Translations under genes and position numbers: made by a program
Shown: positions 1 through 8,900 of the stretch, piece after piece
How the letters are laid out: each line of letters starts with the position of its first letter
How positions within the stretch are numbered: the first letter of the stretch is position 1
NCBI RefSeq assembly: GCF_001618955.1
Contig: NZ_LVYV01000055.1
Span: forward strand, 62,001-126,000
Source: Tardiphaga robiniae
Lineage (GTDB): Bacteria > Pseudomonadota > Alphaproteobacteria > Rhizobiales > Xanthobacteraceae
Reading direction: 5' to 3'
DNA: 64,000 nt
The notes under the pieces: generated by a model
Database searches by the model: none
Seen by the model: only the letters and a program-made list of their open reading frames with translations
Told to the model about the DNA's origin: nothing

Positions 1-1112
1 TCCGGACGGCCGGCGCCGCGATAGGCATCCACCGGCACGGAGTTGGTGAACACCGTGCGCACGCGGCAATGGAATGTCTGGATATCGTAGAGACCCGGCA
101 ACATGCCGGCACCGCCATGCGGGATATACGGCCCGAAGGTCGACAGATACGCGCCCATGTCGGCCATCAGGTCGACATCCATGGCAAGAAACTTGCCATC
201 CTCGCTGAGCGCCATGCGTGCATGGGTGACATTGTCGCGCCCCTGCGCGTCGCCGAGGAAGTGATCGGTACGGTCCGCCGCCCACTTCACATTCTTGCCG
301 AGCTTCTTGGCGGCAAAGGCCACCAGCGCATATTCGCGATAGGGAAACAGGCGCGTGCCGAAACCGCCGCCGACATCGGGGCAAATCACACGCATCTTGT
401 CCTTCGACATCTTCAGCACGTTATCGCAGAGGATGTCGCGCAGACGATGGCTGCCCTGGCTGCCGATGGTCAGCGTCATGTAATCGCGCTTGGCATCGTA
501 TTCGCAAATCGCCGCGCGGGTTTCCATATAGTTGATGATGACGCGCGGATTGACGATCTTCACTTCGGCGACGACTGGCGCCTTGGCGAACACCGCATCG
601 ACCGCCTTCTTGTCGCCGATCGGCACGTCGAACAGCACATTGCCGGCATGCTTGGCCCACACCTGCGGCGCGCCCTTGGCGACGGCGTTGACGAGACCGT
701 TCACTGACGGCAGCGGCTTCCAGTCGACCTCGATCGCCTCAATCGCATCGCGCGCCTGCGCGACAGTCTCCGCAACGACGAAGGCCACGGCGTCGCCAAC
801 ATGGCGCACTTCCCTGGCGGCGAGGATCGGATAATCCGGCCCGGTGAAAGGATGATCCTCAAGATTGAACAGGCACGGCAGACCGCCGAGGTCCTTGGTG
901 TCCTCTGCCGTCAGAATCGCGGCGACACCTGGAAGCGTGCGCGCCTTGCTGACATCAATGGTGAAACTGGCATGGGCATGCGGTGAGCGCAGCACCAGGG
1001 CATGCAGCGTGACGGGCGCGTGATCGTCGGTGTAGCGGCCACGGCCACGAATGAGGGCGTCGTCTTCCTTACGCAGGACACTCTGTCCGACGCCGAATTT
1101 GATGGGGGCCAT
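1..1112 (-). CDS. Xanthine dehydrogenase/CO dehydrogenase-family molybdopterin-binding subunit (CoxL form II-like), 3' end outside window
   Basis: I translated the minus strand by hand; about 370 codons are open to the window edge. The protein begins MAPIKFGVGQ. The N-terminal a/b-hammerhead domain carries LIRGRGRYTDD and RHVGDAVAFVVAE, followed by the molybdopterin-binding region with DVGGGFGTR. The last visible residues are AYRGAGRP. This is the form-II active-site loop, as opposed to the AYxCSFR loop of true aerobic CO dehydrogenases, so the substrate is probably an aldehyde or N-heterocycle rather than CO. Such subunits work with an FAD subunit and a 2Fe-2S subunit, neither of which is in the window. 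The second of two adjacent ATGs (1112 rather than 1115) is preferred because GGAGGA abuts the first. The missing C-terminus should be about half of the usual 750-800 residues. Confidence 0.88.
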   Translation of the reverse strand, partial: MAPIKFGVGQSVLRKEDDALIRGRGRYTDDHAPVTLHALVLRSPHAHASFTIDVSKARTLPGVAAILTAEDTKDLGGLPCLFNLEDHPFTGPDYPILAAREVRHVGDAVAFVVAETVAQARDAIEAIEVDWKPLPSVNGLVNAVAKGAPQVWAKHAGNVLFDVPIGDKKAVDAVFAKAPVVAEVKIVNPRVIINYMETRAAICEYDAKRDYMTLTIGSQGSHRLRDILCDNVLKMSKDKMRVICPDVGGGFGTRLFPYREYALVAFAAKKLGKNVKWAADRTDHFLGDAQGRDNVTHARMALSEDGKFLAMDVDLMADMGAYLSTFGPYIPHGGAGMLPGLYDIQTFHCRVRTVFTNSVPVDAYRGAGRP

Positions 1113-1125
1113 CATTCCTCCGCTT

Positions 1126-1150
1126 GCAGTTTAGACTCAATCTACACTGC
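1126..1150. promoter_or_regulatory. Near-perfect 25-bp inverted repeat upstream of the molybdenum hydroxylase gene
   Basis: Arms GCAGTTTAGA and TCTACACTGC flank a 5-base spacer; nine of ten positions are complementary. The site lies 14 bases upstream of the start codon, in a gap of about 100 bases, where a dimeric repressor or activator would bind. No U-run follows, so a terminator is unlikely. The cognate regulator is unknown and not visible in the window. Confidence 0.5.
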
Positions 1151-1215
1151 GGGGAGACGGCGGCAAGTGGCACGGGGGCGTCGCCCTGCCCGACTTTGGG
1201 ACACGATGAAGCGAG

Positions 1216-2748
1216 CTATCTGGCGCGGACCAGACTGCGCAGCCAGCTTTTCCCGAAAAGCGTCAGAACCAACGCCGAATAGACCAGGACGGTCACGATG
1301 ATAAGAACTCCCAGTGTCGCTTCGTCGCGGAGGCTGGTAAGGCCCGCAAACCGCTCCGCCGCAAGACGTGCAGTCCCCCACAGGACCGCAGCAAGGACCA
1401 CACCAGTGAGCGCGAACTTGCCGAGTGCCAGCAGGAACGCGCGGTCGAATTCGAGATAGCCGGCCCGCATGGCGAAGAAGATGACCAGCAACAGATTGAT
1501 CCAGGCGCCCGCCGCGGTGCCAAGCGCGAGGCCGATCTGCGCCAGAGGTCCCATCAGCAGAATCTTCAGCGCGACATTGACTGCGATGCCGGTGAGCGCG
1601 GCGATCATCGGCGTCGTGGTGTCCTTGCGGGCATTGAAGGTCGCCACGGCGCTTCGGATCATCACGAAGGGGATGAGCGCAATGGCATAGGCGGCGAGCG
1701 TCGCCGCAGCGACTGCAGCATCAGCCTTGGTGAAGGCCCCGCGGGCAAACATCGCGCGCATGATGATGTCGGGCACCACGAGGAATGCGGCGACGAAGGG
1801 CAGCGAGAACAACAGCGTGAACAGGAAGGCGCGGCGCTGCGCGCCCATGGCGCCGACGTGATCGTCTGCCGCCATCCGCCGTGACATCTCCGGCAAGAGC
1901 ACCGTGCCGATGGCGATGCCGATCACCCCGATCGGCAACTGGTTGAGACGGTCCGCGTAATACAGCGCCGACAGCGCGCCGACCGGCAAGAAGGTCGCGA
2001 TGATGGTATCGGCAAACAATGCGACTTGCGTGCCCATGGAGCCCAGCGTCGCCGGGCCGAGCGCGCGGAAGAAACCGCGCACGTCCTCGTCGAGGCGCAG
2101 CGGCGCGAAACGCGGTAGCCCGCCATGGCGCTGCAAGTCTCCGGCGAGCAGGAAATATTGCAGAAAGCCCGAAATCAACACGCCCCAGGCCGCCGCGTGA
2201 CCTGCACTCGGAAAGAACGCAGCCAGCGCCAGTGTCGCCATCATTGAGATATTGAGGAAGATCGAGGCCGCCGCAGCACTGGCAAAGCGCTGCATCACGT
2301 TGAGCATGCCGCCATAGAGCGTCACCAGCGTAATCAGCAACAGATAGGGAAAGGTGATGCGTGTCAGCTCGATGGCGAGATGACGCTGCGCGGGATCATC
2401 GGTGAAGCCCGGCGCAAGAATGCTCATGGCCTGCGGCATGAACAGAATGGCCAAAATGAGCAGGACGACCTGCGACGCGAACAGCAGCGTGAAGATGCGA
2501 TCGGCAAACAGATGTGCCGATGCCGGCCCGCCCTTTCCCGTCACATGGGCATAGGCTGGCACAAAAGCGGCATTGAACGCGCCTTCGGCGAAAATGGCGC
2601 GGAAATGATTGGGCAGTCGCAGCGCCACGAAGAAGGCGTCGGCCACCGGCCCGGCGCCAAGGATCGCCGCGAGCATGATGTCACGCGCGAAGCCGGTGAT
2701 CCGCGAGAGCAGCGTATATCCGCCGACGGTGAAAATGCGTCCCAGCAT
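1216..2748 (-). CDS. murJ: Lipid II flippase MurJ
   Basis: This 510-residue polytopic inner-membrane protein of the MOP/MATE-like superfamily has about 14 hydrophobic segments. The N-terminus (LLSRITGFARD, then GPVADAFFVALRLPNHFRAIFAEGAFNAAFVPAY) is the conserved MurJ signature with its cavity arginines. MurJ moves undecaprenyl-PP-linked peptidoglycan precursor to the periplasmic face. It is the last gene of a three-gene minus-strand run, 43 bases behind the DegT aminotransferase, so it is likely co-transcribed with nucleotide-sugar genes. The length is normal for the family and no damage is visible. Confidence 0.95.
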   Translation of the reverse strand: MLGRIFTVGGYTLLSRITGFARDIMLAAILGAGPVADAFFVALRLPNHFRAIFAEGAFNAAFVPAYAHVTGKGGPASAHLFADRIFTLLFASQVVLLILAILFMPQAMSILAPGFTDDPAQRHLAIELTRITFPYLLLITLVTLYGGMLNVMQRFASAAAASIFLNISMMATLALAAFFPSAGHAAAWGVLISGFLQYFLLAGDLQRHGGLPRFAPLRLDEDVRGFFRALGPATLGSMGTQVALFADTIIATFLPVGALSALYYADRLNQLPIGVIGIAIGTVLLPEMSRRMAADDHVGAMGAQRRAFLFTLLFSLPFVAAFLVVPDIIMRAMFARGAFTKADAAVAAATLAAYAIALIPFVMIRSAVATFNARKDTTTPMIAALTGIAVNVALKILLMGPLAQIGLALGTAAGAWINLLLVIFFAMRAGYLEFDRAFLLALGKFALTGVVLAAVLWGTARLAAERFAGLTSLRDEATLGVLIIVTVLVYSALVLTLFGKSWLRSLVRAR

Positions 2749-2791
2749 CAGCCGCTTCTACAGCATGAAGCGGCTGTGCAAAACGGCCAAA

Positions 2792-3943
2792 TCAGGCCGC
2801 CAGCGCGTCGCGCACAGCCTGGATGACACGATCCTGGGTGGCCTCGTCGAGATAGGCATGAACCGGCAAGCTGATGACGTCGGCCGACAGCGCCTCGCAG
2901 ACCGGCAGGCCACCATCGACGACAGGATAGTCCCTATAGGCCGTCTGCATATGCATCGACTTCGCGTAATAGATCGCGGTCGGCACGCCCTGCGCCTTCA
3001 GCGCATTGGCAAAGGCGTCGCGGTCCGTGCCCTTCGGCAGGCGGATCACGTAGCAGGCCCAGATCGACGTATTGCCTTCGGCGACACGCGGCACCGTGAC
3101 GAGGTTGCCGAGGCTGCGGGCGTAGCGGTCGGCTACTTTGTTGCGGGCGGCGATTTCGTCGTCGAAGATCTTCAGCTTTTCCAGCAGCACCGCGGCCTGG
3201 ATGGTGTCGAGGCGGCCGGTGATCCCCAACCGGACATTGTCGTATTTGTCGGACCCCTGGCCGTGGATGCGGATGCTGCGCAGGTCCTCGGCGAGCTGGT
3301 CGTCATCGGTGAAGATCGCGCCGCCGTCGCCGAAACAGCCGAGCGGCTTGGCCGGGAAGAAGCTGGTGGTGGTGGCCAGCGCCGAGGTGCCGATGCGCTT
3401 GCCCTTGTAGGTCGCGCCGAAGGCCTGCGCGGCGTCTTCCAGCACGAATAGGCCTTCGGCCTCGGCGATGGCATTGATCGCATCGAGATCGGCCGGCTGG
3501 CCGAACAGATCGACCGGAATGATCGCCCGAGGCTTGAGGCCGGCCTTTTTGGCGGTGGCAATGCCACGCTTCACGGACTCAGGGCTGATGTTGAAAGTGA
3601 CTTCATCGACTTCGACGAATACGGGCGACGCGCCGACCAGTGCCACGGCCTCGCCGGTGGCGCAGAAGGTGAAGGACGGGCACAGCACGGCATCGCCCGG
3701 GCCGATCTTCTTAGCCATCAGCACCATCATCAGCGCGTCGGTGCCGCTCGCGCAGCTGATCACATGCTTGGCGCCGCAATATTTGGCGAGTTCTGCTTCG
3801 AGCTTGGCGACTTCCGGACCATTGATGAACTGGCAGTGATTGAGCACGCGGGTGACCGCCTCGTCGATCGATGTGCCGAGCCGCTGACGCTGTGCATTGA
3901 GATCGATGAAGGGAACGGGGTCGATACGGGTGTGCTGGTTCAT
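2792..3943 (-). CDS. gnnB: DegT/DnrJ/EryC1/StrS aminotransferase, probably GnnB-like UDP-sugar 3-aminotransferase
   Basis: This is a 383-residue PLP-dependent sugar aminotransferase of the normal family length. EDAAQAFGA places the pyridine-binding Asp170 and Gln173, and SFFPAKPLGCFGDGG places the Schiff-base Lys199. Family members transaminate a keto group on a nucleotide sugar. The gene directly follows a Gfo/Idh/MocA dehydrogenase (78-base gap). That pairing occurs in GnnA/GnnB, which turn UDP-GlcNAc into UDP-2-acetamido-3-amino glucose for diaminoglucose lipid A, and also in WlbA/WlbC-type pathways for O-antigen sugars. I favour GnnB because Bradyrhizobium and Rhodopseudomonas lipid A contains 2,3-diaminoglucose and no other Wlb genes are adjacent. 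The family call is firm; the exact substrate is inferred. Confidence 0.8.
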   Translation of the reverse strand: MNQHTRIDPVPFIDLNAQRQRLGTSIDEAVTRVLNHCQFINGPEVAKLEAELAKYCGAKHVISCASGTDALMMVLMAKKIGPGDAVLCPSFTFCATGEAVALVGASPVFVEVDEVTFNISPESVKRGIATAKKAGLKPRAIIPVDLFGQPADLDAINAIAEAEGLFVLEDAAQAFGATYKGKRIGTSALATTTSFFPAKPLGCFGDGGAIFTDDDQLAEDLRSIRIHGQGSDKYDNVRLGITGRLDTIQAAVLLEKLKIFDDEIAARNKVADRYARSLGNLVTVPRVAEGNTSIWACYVIRLPKGTDRDAFANALKAQGVPTAIYYAKSMHMQTAYRDYPVVDGGLPVCEALSADVISLPVHAYLDEATQDRVIQAVRDALAA

Positions 3944-4021
3944 GATGCCTGGCCTGCAGAATGTCGTCTTGAAGTCTGAATACTGGAAACCGGCGCATGC
4001 TTGCGCCGGGTCGCGCTTGCG

Positions 4022-5032
4022 TCAGCCAACCACCTTGCGGGGCGCCGGACGCGTCGCGGTAGCCGCGCGCTTCTTCGGCGCTTCCAGGCATTGGATCGCG
4101 ATTTCGAGGGAGGCGACGCCCTCCTCGCCGGTCACCGCCGGCACGCCGCCGGTGCGCACGGCATCGAGAAACGCCATCAATTCCGCGCGCAGCGGCTCGT
4201 CCTGCCCGACCGGCAGATGACGCATCGAATAGCTGCCATCGGTCTTGAAACCGAAACATTCGGTGACCTGCCGGGTCAGCAGATCGCCCATCACATATTT
4301 GCCGCGTGTCGCGACCGTGACGGTGCGCGCCTTGAACGGCGTCAACCAGTTGGTGTTGATATGGGCCAGCACGCCGGATGCCGTGCGGAACTGCAGCAGC
4401 GCGATGTCTTCGCGCTCGGCGACGGCTGAGGCCAGCTGCGGCTGCACCTCGACGATGTCACTCTCGGTGAACCAGCGGATCAGGTCGATGTCATGCACAG
4501 CGAGGTCAATGACAACGCCGACATTGGACATGCGCGGCGGGAACGGGCCGACGCGCGTGATGCCGATCGACAGAATGTCCTCGCCCTCGATCGCCTTCTT
4601 GATGGTGGCGACGGCGGGGTTGAAACGCTCGACATGGCCAATCATCAGAGTCACGCCAGCCTTTTGCGCGGCATCGACGATCTCGCGTCCCTCTTCCACG
4701 GTGGACGCAATCGGCTTCTCGACGAGCACGTGAATGCCCTTGGCGATGCAGGCCAGCGCGACTTCGTGATGCAAGTGAGTGGGCGCTGCGATGGTCACGG
4801 CATCAACGCCAGCGGCCAGCATTGCGTCCAGATCGGCAAAGGTCTTGCAGCCGATCAGTTTCTCGGCGCGGGTGCGATGTTCGAGCATGGGATCGACGAT
4901 GCCGACCATTTCGATGCCCGGCAGCCCGGCCAGCACGCGGCCATGATTGGTGCCCATGACACCTGCGCCCACGACGCCGACACGCAGCGTGTGCACCGCA
5001 TCCTTCGCTGCGGAAGTTTCTTTCGACACCAT
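4022..5032 (-). CDS. gnnA: Gfo/Idh/MocA-family NAD-dependent oxidoreductase, probably GnnA-like UDP-GlcNAc 3-dehydrogenase
   Basis: This 336-residue protein has an N-terminal Rossmann fold (GVVGAGVMG, residues 19-27), the family EKP motif at 105-107, and DLAVHDIDLI around residues 177-184, holding the catalytic Asp/His pair. It is the first gene of the run with the DegT aminotransferase and MurJ. The likely reaction is oxidation of the 3-hydroxyl of UDP-GlcNAc, giving the 3-keto substrate of the next enzyme. GAGG lies eight bases before the ATG. The C-terminus is a short basic, Ala/Pro-rich tail that looks dispensable. A WlbA-like UDP-GlcNAcA dehydrogenase is the main alternative. Confidence 0.8.
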   Translation of the reverse strand: MVSKETSAAKDAVHTLRVGVVGAGVMGTNHGRVLAGLPGIEMVGIVDPMLEHRTRAEKLIGCKTFADLDAMLAAGVDAVTIAAPTHLHHEVALACIAKGIHVLVEKPIASTVEEGREIVDAAQKAGVTLMIGHVERFNPAVATIKKAIEGEDILSIGITRVGPFPPRMSNVGVVIDLAVHDIDLIRWFTESDIVEVQPQLASAVAEREDIALLQFRTASGVLAHINTNWLTPFKARTVTVATRGKYVMGDLLTRQVTECFGFKTDGSYSMRHLPVGQDEPLRAELMAFLDAVRTGGVPAVTGEEGVASLEIAIQCLEAPKKRAATATRPAPRKVVG

Positions 5033-5306
5033 TCAACAAACCTCAGAATTCTTAAGGGCCGGCGCGGCGATTCACCATACTGGCGCCGTGGGTTCTCCTA
5101 GCATGCCCGCCACAGATGTGGCGATTGCCCCGCGGAGCTACCCAAACACGTTTTGATTCAAAGAATTACACCAAGTCGTGAGACCGACCAAACGCCCCTC
5201 ATCGATCCAGCCCATGGACCTGCGATCCATTGATATGACAGCACTTTTGCTGCATCCTTGGGATGTCGCGCCGCGCTGTTATCACCTGCCAATCGAGAGA
5301 AATTCC
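5033..5306. promoter_or_regulatory. Divergent intergenic region between gnnA-like gene and small secreted-protein gene
   Basis: This gap of 274 bases separates two diverging genes and must hold both promoters. An open frame runs through part of it on the plus strand from 5178, but its first 43 codons are unlike a signal peptide and I treat them as untranslated. I see no convincing operator or hairpin. Confidence 0.4.
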
Positions 5307-5798
5307 ATGTTTCGCAAGCCGGTTGTCGCACTGAGTCTCGTCATAAGCACTCTGGCGGGAACCGGTGCCGGAACCGCCCTTTGGGCGCAGACGCCCTCGC
5401 CCATGCCGCCTGCCGCGACACCGTCTGTCGTCGAGCGGACCGCCAAGGGGCCGACTGCGCGCAACTTCCAGGTCGGCGTTTATCTCAACGTTCAGCCCGA
5501 CTGCACCTCGGGCACCCTGCCCGCTTTGCGCATGGTCACGCCGCCAATCAACGGCACTGTCAGCATCAAACGCGGCAAGGTGAGCGCCACCAACTACAAG
5601 CAGTGCCTCGCGCTCGAAGTGCCCGGGTTCATCGCCTTCTATCAATCAAAGGCGGACTTCGTCGGCAGTGACGAAGTGACCATCGAGGTGAAGTATCCGG
5701 CCGGGCGCACGGAGGTGCAGCGGATCAGGATCGATGTGGGCGGGAGTGGCGGCGGAGCGCCCGCGGGGCCGAAGGCGCCGGCGGGGCAGAAGATCTAG
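5307..5798 (+). CDS. Small secreted hypothetical protein
   Basis: 163 residues starting MFRKPVVALSLVIST, with a typical Sec signal peptide and likely cleavage after ALWAQ. The mature part is a compact beta-rich domain with two cysteines (PDCTSG and KQCLAL) that could form a disulfide. The C-terminal tail is rich in Gly, Ala, Pro and Lys and looks disordered. The internal ATG at 5307 is chosen over the longer frame because the signal peptide begins there and GAGAGAA precedes it. I do not recognise a characterised family. A strong terminator follows and the gene has no operon partner. Confidence 0.75.
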   Translation: MFRKPVVALSLVISTLAGTGAGTALWAQTPSPMPPAATPSVVERTAKGPTARNFQVGVYLNVQPDCTSGTLPALRMVTPPINGTVSIKRGKVSATNYKQCLALEVPGFIAFYQSKADFVGSDEVTIEVKYPAGRTEVQRIRIDVGGSGGGAPAGPKAPAGQKI

Positions 5799-5833
5799 CA
5801 GACCCGACAAGCTGGGCCGCACGATCCCAAAAG

Positions 5834-5860
5834 AAAAGTCCCCGACAATCGGGGGCTTTT
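5834..5860. terminator. Bidirectional rho-independent terminator
   Basis: A 12-base-pair stem (AAAAGTCCCCGA against TCGGGGGCTTTT, one G-T wobble) with a CAA loop has T-rich sequence on both sides. It ends the plus-strand small secreted gene and the minus-strand giant adhesin gene, which converge here. Confidence 0.9.
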
Positions 5861-5903
5861 GTATTTTTTGGACCGCAGCTGGCAGAGCCGGCCACGGCGA
5901 GAG

Positions 5904-8900
5904 TTAAGCCGACATCTGGTGATCGATATTCTGGAACGCGATCTTGACGATGTCGGCGTTGCTGGTGCCGTAACCCTGCAACGTTGCGACATCGGCCCAC
6001 TGAGCACCGCCCGTCGCGCCGTTGACATCGACCTGAACCAGGATGTTCGAGCCACTCTGCGTCAGCTTGACATAATCGTTGATATTGGAGCCGTTGGCCG
6101 CTGCACCGGTTCCTGCCCCGAGCAAGGCCGAGAAGTCGAGAACATCGCCCTGCGAATTGCTGAAGTCGAGGATGGTATCTCGGTTGCTACTGCCAGCTTC
6201 AGCGAAGACAAAACGGTCGGCCCCCAAACCGCCAGTAAGCGTATCATTTCCTATACCGCCGGTTAGTGTGTCATTGCCAATTCCACCGTTAAGCGTGTCG
6301 CCGCCAGCACCGCCAGACAGGAGATCGTTCAAGGCACCGCCCGTCAGAGTGTCGTTGCCGCTCGTTCCCGTCAGGTCGTACTGAAGTCGTGCCTCGAAAT
6401 TGCTTTCGGTTGGCGTGCCGCCGCTGAAGGTGATGACCACATCGCCAGCGTCGCCGCTACCGAGGTCAACAACAGCGGTCGTGTTGCTGAAACCGGACGG
6501 ATCGACGGCAGTGTTGGTGCCGTGGACAAAGCTGGAAACATTGGTCGCAATGATCTTGATCGTATCGTCGGAGGCAGAGAAACCGACGATCGTATCCTGT
6601 CCCGTATCGTTACTGCCATTGTTCACACGTCCAGAGTCAGTTGACGTTCCTGCAACCGCATTGAACACGAACGTATCATTGCCTGTGCCGCCATTCAGCG
6701 AGTCGCTGCCTGCGCCACCTGTCAGCACGTCGTTGCCGATGCCGCCGATGAGCGCATTGGCACCACTGTTGCCAATCAGTGTGTCATCGCCGGAACCGCC
6801 GGTGACATTTTCGATATTAGCAACCGAGATAAAGCCGGTAGCAGTTCCCAAAGCCAGGTTGACCGCAACACCCTCGGTCGTTCCTGCATAGCTCAGAACA
6901 TCACCCGCCGAACCATGACTGCCAAGATCAGCCGTCACGATCTCAACGCCAGTGAGTGTGCTGGAATTGAATGTCGTGATGACTCCACCAGAAACGGTGA
7001 TGGTGAGCGTGTCATCCCCGCTGGTGCCGGTGATCGCCAGCGTATCCGTGCCCAAGCCACCGCCGACAATGTCGGTGCCATCGCCGATGACATAATTGAA
7101 CGTGTCGTCGCCCGAACCGCCGACCAAAGTGTCATTGCCGGCACCACCGGCGATGGTGTCGTTGCCCGCGCCGCCGTCGATGAAATCATTGCCATTGCCG
7201 CCGGCAAGGATGTCGTTGCCGGCCATGCCATAGAGAGCATCGTCTCCATCGCCGCCATTCATCCGGTTTATGCCGGACTGGCCGAGCATCACGTCGATTC
7301 CCCAAGCAGCATTGGCCTCGACGTTCGGATTCGCACCGGTGAAGGTGACAACGTCGTTATATGCGCCGCTATGGTTAGGCCAATACAGATTACCAGCGGT
7401 CGCGTCGTTAGAAACAACTTCGACATTGTAACTGAGGTTAGGCAGGACGGTCAGGGCGATGTAGGTCGAGACCGATCCGGCGCTGTCCGTCGCCGTCACC
7501 TTGTAGATGTAGTTGCCCGCATTCGAGGTATCGGGATTGCCGGAAATCTGCCCGCCGGCGGTGATCGTGAGCCAGCTGGTGGATGCGGGATTGCTCACCA
7601 ACTGATAGCTATATGTCACCGTGCCCGTGCCGCCGGAGAACAACGACGACGCATTCAGACTGATGACATGCGGCGGCAATTCATCGTCTGCCGCCAGCGC
7701 ATAGCGTCCGGACGCATCCGACGTGTCGTTGACCGTCAGCGGCGCCGGCGGCGCAGGCTCGTCGGTGCCGTTGATCGTGACATCAATCGTCTGGGTGGCC
7801 GTGCCATCCACCGATTTGACGATCAGTTGGTCGTGCACCGTGTCGCTCGTGTTGAGCGCCTGGACATTCGAAGCGGCATTGTTGAGCGTGTAGCCCCATG
7901 CCCCCGTATTCGCATCGAAGGTGAACGTCCCATAGGTTCCGGTTAGCGTTCCCGGTGTCTGGAAATGGTTCTCGCCGGTGTCGACGTCGGAGACTGCGAT
8001 GGTGCCCCCGGCAGTCAGCGTCCCGTCTTCCTTCACTGTTCCTATTGCAGTTCCGGAGATCGACGCCGCGTCGTTGGCGCCGTTGACAGTGACCGTCACC
8101 GTCTTGGTATCGGTTCCGCCGTGGCCATCGTTGATCGTGAGCGTATAGGTCTGGTCGATGTGATCGTTGGCGCCCAGCGACTGGATCGCGCTGTCGTTGA
8201 CGCTGAAGGTCCAGTTGACGTTGTGATTCACATCATCCGGCGTTGCGGCAAATGTGCCGTAATAATTGCTCCCGACCGGCGTTGTGACTGAGACGGAATG
8301 CGTGTCCGTCGCATCTGCGTCAGTGAAAGCGATCGAACCTGTCGCAGTTTCGACGCCCGGCGTCCCCGTCGTCACCGCCTTCACCGACACGTCGTCGATG
8401 TGGAACGAGCCATAAGGCTGATCCGGAGACCAGAACTTGATGACGGTATTCGCGTCGGTGGCAACGAACTGAACCGTGTATTGGGTGTAGGGACCGTTCG
8501 ACGAATAGTTAAGCGTATAGTTGATGGCCTGGGTTTGAGATCCCGTCGTGACGTCGAAGATCGCCGGCACATACGAATGGGTGTTCCAGTCGTATTGATT
8601 CGTTACAGTGTAAAAATCCTGCATGTAGAAGGTCAGCGTGTAGGTCTGGCCGACAACCGTCGAAACGGTCTGCTGCATCGAATTGATGGCCGGGTCGGTA
8701 TTCGAATTGAGCATCCCGGACGAATTGTCGAGCCTTCCGGAGTAGTCGTCGAAGACCGCGCCGGTATACGACCAGCCGGAAGGACGGGCAGATCCATCCT
8801 GGATATAGGAATTCTGGAATCCGCCGTTCGTGATCAGTTCGACGGGCGCGTTGCTGAGCGACGCATCCTCGGTGACCGAACCGGTCGCAGCGGCTGCTGC

